From: Cannabis sativa
Taxonomy: Eukaryota > Streptophyta > Magnoliopsida > Rosales > Cannabaceae
Direction of reading: 5' to 3'
DNA length: 64,000 nucleotides
Assembly (NCBI RefSeq): GCF_029168945.1
Contig: NC_083607.1
Span: 41,277,257 to 41,341,256, forward strand
Positions 56,076 to 64,000 of this stretch are shown here, piece by piece (the stretch's first letter is position 1; each line of letters begins with the position of its first letter). The translations under genes and the position numbers were made by a program. Below the pieces are notes generated by a model that saw only the letters and a program-made list of their open reading frames with translations, was not told the DNA's origin and searched no databases.

Positions 56076-58856
56076 TTGGCGCCAGCATCTTCTCATTTTG
56101 GCAACCCGTCCGGGGTGAATGGGCAAGCTCCTTCACAGGCTGCCCCGACTGCTAGCCTAACAGGCCCTACCCAGGGATCGAGGAGTAAAAGGTCCTCCAA
56201 AGGCAGCACCCGAACGGGAGAGAAGCGCCAGAAAAAGGGGTACACCCCCCAATATACTCAATACACGGAGCTATCGGACTCTCAGGAACGTGTGTATTTC
56301 GCCACTAGGCAAAATACGCACTACCGGAGACCACAGCCGTTGTACAAAGACAGCTCCCGGAGAGATCCGAGCAAAAGATGCGAGTACCACAATGACATTG
56401 GTCATAGCACCAATGAGTGTAAGAATCTCAAGGACGAGATCGAAAATCTAATCCGTTTGGGCCACCTCTATGAGTGGATCAAGAATAGGTTGCCCCACCT
56501 TAATCCGGGACAGGTGGCTGGGGGTATGCCTCCGGGAACACCAGGGGGTACAGCAGGAGTATTGGCTCCAGCTGCTCCCGCAGGTGACACCCAGCATATT
56601 CTCGGGCTACCACCCCGGCCTAACGGGCGGGTGGCCATGATCTCCGGAGGTCCCCATATCGGAGGGAACACTCGCAAGGAGCGAAAGCGATACGCCGAGG
56701 CCGCGAAACACAATGAGATATGGGAAGTTACTCAACTCCCAGCTCAAAGGCCTCGGCTGATGGACCAACCCATCACGTTCACGGAAGAAGACGCCAAGAC
56801 GGTGCGTTTTCCTCATCACGACCCGTTGGTCATAGAGACCCCCATCGCGAATAAAGTGGTGGCCAGAGTCTTAATTGACAATGGAAGTTCCGTGAACCTG
56901 CTCTTCAAAGAAGCCTTCACCGCGATAGGGTTGACCGACCGTGACCTCTCGCCAAGTGGGTCGCAGGTCACAGGGTTTAACGGGGCGACGCTTATCCCGA
57001 TGGGAAAAGTAAGGCTCCCGGTCACTCTGTGCCCGGATACTCCCCAAAGCACATTTAAATATTGCACCTTCGTGGTGGTAGACTGTCCGACAGCCTACAA
57101 CGCGATCCTCGGCCGGCCAGCCCTAGTGGACTTTGGTGCAATCACTTCGATTCGACATCTGTGCCTAAAATTCCCTACCCAGGAAGCCGGAGTCGGAACT
57201 GTGAGGGGAAATCAGGGGGAAGCAAGGCAATGTTATAATGTTGCCACCCACCTACCCGTACTTATGGTCCGGGAGTCCCTTGAGATAGAGAAAGCTGAAG
57301 AGGATGAGTTGGATCCTCGTGTAGGATCCGAAAGGGTCGTGGAACCAATGGAGGACGTCGAAGAAATACCAGTGTGCGACGTCGACTCCACCAAAGTACT
57401 CCGGATAGGGAAGAACCTGGACCCGGAAGAAAAGGACAAAATAATAAAAACACTGAAGGGCGCCATCGACATCTTTGCATGGCGCCAAGAAGACATGACC
57501 GGCATAAGCCCTCACGTCATCACCCATGTACTCAATGTCCACCCGGACATGCCTCCGGTACAGCAAAAGAGACGCCCGCTCGACTCGTTGAAAGCAGAGG
57601 CTCTAGAGAAAGAGGTGGATAAACTTTTGACCAACGGCATGATCCGCGACGTGTACTATCCGGAGTGGCTGGCCAATCTGGTCCTGGTGCCCAAGCCGAA
57701 CGGGACTTGGCGAGTTTGTATAGACTTCACTGATCTAAACAAAGCTTGTCCAAAGGACTGCTTCCCGCTGCCCAGGATCGACCAAATGGTAGACGCCACT
57801 TCCGGATTGAAACTGTTATCCTTCATGGATGCCTATGTTGGGTACAATCAAATAAAAATGCATACGGCAGACCAGGATTGCACTAGCTTCAGGACCGATA
57901 AGGGGGTATACTGCTACCTAGTCATGCTTTTCGGACTGAAAAACACCGGAGCAACCTATCAAAGAATGGTTAACCGGATGTTTAAAGGCCTCCTGGGACG
58001 AAACATGGAGGTGTACGTGGACAACATGCTCGTCAAATCCAAAGCATGCAACAGCCATGCAAGCGACCTAGAAGAATGTTTCGAAGTTGTCCGGAGATAC
58101 GGTATGAAACTCAACCCAAAGAAGTGCACCTTCGGGGTCAAATCAGGAAAATTCCAGGGTTTCATAGTCAGCCAAAGGGGGATTGAAGCAAACCCGGAAA
58201 AAATCCAGGCTCTCCTGGATATGCCATCCCCCAAGAAGCATAAAGACGTGCAGAGCTTGACCGGAAAGGTAGCTGCATTGAGCCGTTTTATCTCACGGTC
58301 CACGGACAAGTGCATACCCTTCTTCAACGTGCTAAAGAAATGCCAAAAGTTCGAATGGTCGGACGAATGCGAGGAGGCATTCAAAAGGCTAAAAGATCAC
58401 ATGGCCAAGCCTCCTATCCTATCGAAACCCGTCCTTGGAGAAGACTTGTTTCTTTACTTGGCCGTCTCCGAGCACGCGATCAGCGCTGCCCTGGTCCGGG
58501 AGGAAGAGAAAACTCAGCATCCCGTGTACTATGTCAGTAAGCGCATGATAGGGGCCGAGACAAGGTACCCGGTCATTGAAAAATTAGTATTTTGCCTCCT
58601 GATGGCGTCAAGGAAGTTAAGGCCATACTTCCAAGCCCATCCGATCAAGATCCTAACCAATCATCCGCTCCGACAAGTTCTCCAGAAGCCTGAAGCGTCC
58701 GGAAGACTCCTCAAGTGGGCGATGGAGCTAAGTCAATTCGACTTGCACTACGTCCCCCGGATTTCCATAAAAGGCCAAGCCTTGGCTGACTTCATTACCG
58801 AATGCAACGAAGCCGAGGCAACAGCAAATACGCCGGTACCACCGATCCCCACCTAG
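56076..58856 (+). pseudogene. gag end, protease, reverse transcriptase and first RNase H of the plus-strand Tat element
   Basis: 926 open codons. Approximate residues: zinc knuckle CEYHNDIGHSTNEC at 102-115 (C-x2-H-x4-H-x4-C); protease VLIDNGSSVNLLF near 265; RT from WRVCIDFTDLNK near 545, with SFMDAYVGYNQIK and FGLKNTGATYQRM. The catalytic motif is YVDNM (58014-58028), so the second aspartate is Asn (AAC 58023-58025); the minus-strand copy has YVDDM. RNase H 1 follows (FLYLAVSEHAIS). It ends at TAG 58854-58856, where the other copy has Trp. Confidence 0.92.
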
Positions 58857-60567
58857 AGGGTATTTGTAGACGGAGCTTTTAATGAGAACGGTTCAGGAGC
58901 CGGAGTGGCTATGATATCACCAACTGGACTGCGGCTCCAGGCGGCCCTCCGATTTGACTTCACAGCTTCAAACAATGAGGCCGAATATGAAGCCCTGATA
59001 GCAGGGCTGAAGTTGGAAAAAGATGTAGGAGCCAAAAGAGTGGAAGTCTACAGTGACTCTCAACTGGTCGTAAACCAGATATCCGGAGAATACCAAACTC
59101 GCGGCGAGCGGATGGCCGTGTACGTAACAATAGTCCGAGAACTGCTCCACGAGTTCGCGGACTATAAAATAGAAAGAATCCCCCGAGAAAAGAACGCTCA
59201 CGCGGACTGTCTGGCTAAGTTAGCCTCGGATAGCGAAATCGAAGAGCTGGGGGTAGTACCAGTGGAACGCTTGGCAGAGCCAAGCATCAAAATAAAAGAG
59301 ACCACACTAACGGTTGGGCAAGAACCCAGCTGGATGGTCCCCATCATAAAATACATAACAACAGGTGAGTTGCCCCAAGAGAGGGCACTGTCTCGAAAGA
59401 TTCAGTATCAGGCTCATCGTTATGTAATGATGGACCAAATTCTCTACCAGAGAGGACTCAGCATGCCTTATTTAAGGTGTGTATCGGACCCTGAAGCTAG
59501 ACAAATCATGCTAGAGGTCCACGAAGGGTTCTGTGGAGATCATACGGGAGGACCCAGTCTCTCAAAGAAAATATTGAGGCAAGGGTACTTCTGGCCAACA
59601 ATGAAAAAAGATTGTATAGACTATGTCCAAAAGTGTGACTCGTGCCAAAGGTACGCGAACATACCGAGAGCCCCTCCAAACGAGATCACCCTGATGACCA
59701 GTCCCTGACCCTTCGCGGTCTGGGGAATAGATCTCATCGGGTCTCTGCCAACAGGAAAAGGAGGGGTAAAGTATGCAATAGTACCAGTAGACTACTTCAC
59801 CAAATGGACAGAGGCTGAGCCTATGAAGACAATAACTGCCAAGAAGGCATTGGACTTTGTTATCAAAAACATAGTGTGTCGATACGGCTTGCCTCACAAA
59901 ATAGTCTCCGACAATGGAAAGTAATTTGATTGCGAGGAATTTACTGACTTCTGCAACCAGCACGGAGTAGTGAAGAGCTTCTCCGCGGTCGCCAGGCCTC
60001 AAACAAACGGCCAGGCGGAAGCGGTCAATAAAATCCTAAAGGTCACCTTGAAGAAGAAGCTGCTGGCCTGCAAAAACAACTGGCCTGAAGAATTGCCAAG
60101 GGTATTATGGGCCTACCGGACGACCCCCAGAACCACAACCGGTCACTCGCCTTTTTCAATGGCGTACGGTTGTGAAGCAATGGTCCCGGTAGAAACATTA
60201 TTCCCATCCCACAGGAGGATGACTTACGATCCTGCCACAAATCAGGCACTGCTTCAAGAAGCTTTGGATCAAGTCGAAGAACTCCGGGATGAGTCTCAAA
60301 TACGGATGGCTGCTTACCAAAAGAAGGTGACCAAGTATTTTAACTCTAAGGTTTAAAACTATTAAATTCGCTATTGGGGATATGGTCCTAAGAAGGGTTT
60401 TCCCAGCCACCCAAGAACCCGGAGTAGGGGTACTTGGGCCAAATTGGGAAGGACCATATGAGATCGAGGACGAGATCGGTTCCGGCACTTACAAACTAAA
60501 AAGAATGGACGGAACCACCGTGCCAAGAGCTTGGAATGTCGATCACCTCAGAAGATATTACCGGTAG
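58857..60567 (+). pseudogene. Archaeal-type RNase H and integrase of the plus-strand Tat element
   Basis: Second RNase H: FVDGAFNENGSGAG, NNEAEYEAL, YSDSQLV, NAHADCLAKLA; its acidic residues are all present. Integrase: zinc region HEGFCGDH with CDSC, core D in GIDLIGSLP, D in VSDNGK, E in NGQAEAVNK, so the triad is complete. The C-terminal segment ends GPYEIEDEIG...WNVDHLRRYY, stop 60565-60567. Breaks: TGA near 59707 (Trp in the other copy), TAA near 59923 (CAA in the other copy), and one inserted T near 60354 that shifts the last part. Confidence 0.92.
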
Positions 60568-61057
60568 CGAAATAAAACTTAGACTTTGTTCAAAGGGTTT
60601 GTACCGTCCAAATGTATACCTCCTCTACATGTTAAATAAAACTGAGTGCCTTAAAAACAAAGTTTCTATGCCACTCAGGGGGGTACTAGGGTATACCGCA
60701 CGGACAAACAGAAAAACAAACTAAGTAAAATATCCTGACCCAAAGGGCAGGTCAAAAAGTATGCACAAAAATAAAAAGCATAAGCATAAAAATCCTGATC
60801 CAAAGGACAGGTTAAAAAACATAAGTATGTGGCAAAAGAAAGATCACATATAAAATATCCTGGCCCAAAGGGCAGGTCATATACATATAAATAGCCCGGG
60901 GATAGGCCTTAAAAAATATTGTCTCCCCTTCGAATAAAAACTGCTACCTATATATATTGTTCCAAGGCCGCAGCAAATATGTACAAAAGAAAAAAAAAAG
61001 AGAATAATAAAAGAAGCTGGTGGAATCTTTGTTATACTGGGTCAATCATACAGCAGC
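60568..61057 (+). other. Non-coding spacer between Tat pol and the antisense gene
   Basis: A-rich sequence with three hairpins (60734-60876). It would contain the end of the sense pol transcript and the 3' end of the antisense transcript. No frame of note. Confidence 0.6.
60734..60876. repeat. Three covarying short hairpins after Tat pol
   Basis: CCTGACCCAAAGGGCAGG (60734-60751), CCTGATCCAAAGGACAGG (60794-60811) and CCTGGCCCAAAGGGCAGG (60859-60876). Each folds into a CCTG/CAGG plus CCC/GGG stem with one bulged base and an AAA loop. Copy 2 changes C to T and the partner G to A, keeping the pair. Each is followed by TCA or TTA and A-rich sequence. Confidence 0.8.
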
Positions 61058-64000
61058 TCAGTCAATGCGCGGAGGAAGACGAGGTCCGATACATGCCTCT
61101 ACCATGGCATCAAGCTTCTTCTTCTTTTCCCGGAATTTGGCAATCATGTCCTCGGGTTTGGGATAAAAAGTAAGCTTGATATTTTGGTCGTTGGTGGACC
61201 AAGCCATGTAGACCCCATCATCGAAGCGCTTCGGACACCGGGCACAGGAAACAGGAGAAAGGAGCTCGGCTCTTTTTGCCTTCTTGATGGATTGCTCCTT
61301 GTAGTCCCTGAGCTCCTTCAGCTCCGCAGCTAGAGCGGCCTTCGACTCGATGTCTGCCTGGTGAGTTTCCTCTAAGGATCTCACCTTGGCAACCATCTCG
61401 TCCAAAGCCTCCCTGGCCTCCCGGAGGTCTCGCCTGGCCTTATCAGCAGCCTCGCTTTGAGCCCTCAGCTCCTCCTGGTGTTGGGCCTCCAACCTGTCCC
61501 TCCGCTGGGCCTCGTCCCGGATCATGCCTTCCGCCTGAGCCTCCCTCCGTTGGGCCTCCTCTTCCTTGGCCTTGGCAGCCGCCTCCTGGCGCTCGGCAGC
61601 CTCCTGGTAGATCTGCCTCTCCGCTGTAAGGTCCTGAAGGATCTTCCTGACATCGTTCATGTCCCCAAAGTCGGACAGAACGAAGCCATGGTTTATGATG
61701 TTCTTGGAGAGGCGGCCAGCCTCAGCAGCAAGCTGAACAATAACACAAGTGTAAGAAGGAAAAATTTCCCAAGAAGAAAAATAAAGGGAAAAGCAAAATT
61801 GCGAAGTACTTACCACGGTGAGGGAATGGCTGAGGTCCTGGACCTGGAAGATGGAGTTCAGGGAGGCACAAGTGGCGAACCGCTTAGGCGCACATCGGGT
61901 AAGCTGAGAAGCAAACTCACCGGTCATCTCCGCGGCAAAGGGAGCCAAGGTGGGCCCAAGGAAGCGACGGAACCAGTCCGATAGGGGGTCCAGGTTAAGG
62001 TCCCACGGATCCTGGTACTCCGGGTTGTTGATACTTGCCTCTACCTCAACCCGCAAAACCCTCCTAAGGGCTTCCACCTCGGCATACCCCCGGGAGTACT
62101 CGTCCATGGCATAGTTATGCTTGGCTATCCGAAGCTCTTGCCTCACCTCATCCCCTGGGACCGGAGTAAGCACGATGTTGGGAGGAGCAGGATTTTCTTC
62201 CATGGGGGAAACCCCGCCGTCAAGACCATGGGCAGGAGTGTCGGCTCTCCGAGGCTTCTTGGGCTCGTCCTGGGCAATCATCTTGCCCTTGCGCTTACGA
62301 ATCAGAGCCACCTCAGGCTCCTCTTCGCCTTCTTCAGCCTCCTCCGGAAGGGCTCGGAGCTCTCCCACACCCTCGGCGACTTCCTCAGAGAAGTCCCACT
62401 GCTTTCCTTGGCCTTCTCCCGGAAGCACCTCCTCGTCGTCCACTAAATCAATAGTGTCAGGGGGAGCGCTAGAAGAGACCTTCAGGGAAGGGGCTATGGG
62501 GGAAGAGGTAAAGGCCGGAGGAGCCACGGGAGTGTGAACTCCGGCAAGCTGTTCCAAGATGGCATCCATGGAGACACCTGTTTCACAAAAATAAGCAAGT
62601 GTTAGATATCCGTGGGGAACCACTTATACAAGATACAGCAAATAAGCTACTCCTACCCGAACTTCCTAATTCGGCCCTAGCAAAGTCCTGAACTTTAATG
62701 CTGGCAGCATCATCTCCGAGATAGCTGTCCGAAGGCCGGAACCAGCTGGACGTAATGTAAGCTGAAGGACCTAAGGGAATAGGTTCCGGAGGGCCAGAGC
62801 CCATCCGGGACCGACCTAGAAAATCTCCTAAGTTTGAAAAATAAAATTCCTTCAAACGATCCCCCCACCGGGTCGATGGCATCCTAAACCTATGAAGACG
62901 CTCGTCGAACCCTACAGGTCTATGACTGGCGTATTCACCAACGGAAGGAACATAACGAATTATCAAAGGAGACTTACCGCCGGCACCGAAGGTGCTAGCA
63001 CCAGGAGCCCCCGAGTTTGGCTCTGGGACCGAAGGCTGTGGCCGGGGGGTTTTCCTCTCCGAAGAATCCTCAATACGAAGGGGCCTCCTCGCAGGACGAT
63101 CCCCAATCTCTTCTTGAAGAATCTTGTCAAAAAATTTAGCCTCGGACTTCCCGGAAATCGCCTGGCTCCTTCGCACCACCGGGCTCCCCACGCGAAGTCC
63201 CCTCCCAGAGGCAGCCTGGGCCTGAGAGTATGCCTTCTCCTGGGCCTTCCGGTAGAGATAGTCTTGGTATTTTTTCTCTGCCGTGGCGATAAGCTCATCC
63301 CGGAAGGCCTTCTCCGCGACTGGCGCCCTTACATTGGGACAGATGACCCGTGAGAGGTTAGAGTCCTCCACGGATTGATGCGGAAGGATAAGTTTGGCCT
63401 TCCTACAGTTTTCCGTGGTGACCAAACCCCCGACATCGAGATCGGCACGGTCGTAGGAGGCAAAGGCTTGGGCCCTCCGGAGGAAGGTCTGAGTAGGGGC
63501 CGTCCGCTGATAGGGCCGGATCCTCACCCACTCAGTAAGGAGCTCCGGGTGATCCACTGCCCTGAACCCGGAGGAAAAGAAAAAGCGATGGCGATACTCC
63601 TTGATGTGAGTCTGCCTATTATACGGAACCACCCCCTCGTTAGCGGGATGGATCTGGAACCCATAGAAACCGTCCTTAAGTTTGTCCCCTTTCTTAGGGA
63701 CGGATACAAGTTCATAAAAATACAAAATTTCCGCCGGGCGGGGAGATCCCCATCCGCGGGCGGCATAAAAAATAAATAAGCCTGAAAGCAGGCGATAAGC
63801 TTGAGGAATGAGTTGGTATGGCGCAAGGCGGACAAAAACAAGGAAATTAACAAAATAGTCTTGAAGTGGGAGCATGGCACCGGCCATTAGGTGTGTCTGG
63901 CTCCAGGCTCTGAAGCCGCCGTAATTGTGGTTAGGCGTCTCCGAGTCGCGAGGTGGCCGGTGATAGGTCCCCAAAGTGGAAGGTTTGATCCCGACAACGT
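61058..64000 (-). CDS. Spliced antisense gene of the Tat element (putative gypsy-type transposon protein family)
   Basis: Reads leftward from the window edge to TGA 61058-61060. The N-terminal part contains NYGGFRAWSQTHLMAGAM, FLVFVRLAPYQLIPQAYR and FYGFQIHPANEG, which I recall from proteins named putative gypsy-type transposon (Transposase_28-like). The C-terminal part is a long Ala/Glu/Arg-rich coiled coil (about 61300-61700). Two GT-AG introns fit. The first, 62656-62578 (79 bp, phase 1), joins two frames; the second, 61813-61733 (81 bp, phase 0), starts GTAAGT, ends TTCAG and leaves the frame open if retained. A third, 62977-62912 (66 bp), is possible. No in-frame stop is seen, unlike gag and pol. 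Antisense extra frames are known in Tat elements. Confidence 0.75.

Larger units (their letters stand above)
53727..64000 (+). mobile_element. Ty3/gypsy Tat-lineage element, plus strand, 3' end outside window
   Basis: 5' LTR, primer region, gag, protease, RT, RNase H, archaeal-type RNase H and integrase in order, then a hairpin-bearing spacer and an antisense gene. The 3' LTR is beyond 64000. Left target duplication would be gtttc. It is the same family as the minus-strand Tat element, and uninterrupted, so it serves as the reference for it. Confidence 0.94.

Noticed and set aside
62121..62537. Plus-strand Ser-rich frames over the antisense gene
   Set aside because: They mirror the Glu/Ala/Pro-rich antisense coding sequence, have no recognisable motif, and lie beyond the end of pol.
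1..64000. Assigning a species from the repeat families
   Set aside because: The LTR types occur in many eudicots; without a database search I can only say higher plant.

Overview
The window is eukaryotic, almost certainly a higher-plant nuclear genome. It is built of nested LTR retrotransposons of typically plant lineages: Ty3/gypsy Tekay/Del chromoviruses, Ty3/gypsy Tat with a second, archaeal-type RNase H, an Athila-like gag-only element, and Ty1/copia of the Tork/Angela/TAR kind. It also holds scraps of two LINEs. I see no host gene, tRNA or rRNA. Lineage names come from remembered motifs, and the species cannot be fixed from the sequence alone.

Left block (1-34064). A Tat element on the minus strand (12382-34064, 5' LTR 33318-34064) is the oldest scaffold visible here. 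It is cut by three insertions. The first is a gypsy LTR, of which only the end shows (12163-12381). Into that a copia element (copia 1, up to 12162) inserted, itself hit by Tekay element A (ends 4820) and by a solo LTR (8132-10023). The second is a short gag-only element (14575-18342, TSD acctc). The third is a complete 11.5 kb Tekay element C on the minus strand (19644-31103, TSD tcatc), carrying its own solo LTR insertion (24144-26037, TSD atacc). Removing these by their target-site duplications restores colinear Tat coding order.

Middle block (34065-42958). This is AT-rich sequence with a LINE remnant (minus strand), a decayed gypsy element with a short 5' LTR and broken gag (35935 to about 42430), and a second LINE remnant (plus strand). 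The gag is split by a Tekay solo LTR (38088-41922, TSD tatac), which itself contains a copia solo LTR (39536-41388).

Right block (42959-64000). Copia 2 (minus strand) is cut in gag by another copia element (5' LTR 48426-50324, a primer-binding site and a 3.4 kb AT-rich leader). That leader is in turn cut by a second Tat element on the plus strand (53727 to beyond 64000). This Tat copy shows the whole coding order gag, protease, RT, RNase H, archaeal RNase H, integrase. It is followed by three covarying hairpins and a spliced antisense gene.

No polyprotein is intact. Stops arise largely from C-to-T type changes, consistent with decay of methylated DNA. The most interesting unexplained structure is in the Tekay LTRs. 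Three different LTR families carry, in the same order, a cluster of CCGG palindromes, an array of short stem-loops with compensatory changes, and a conserved TGAGTC/GACTCA hairpin.
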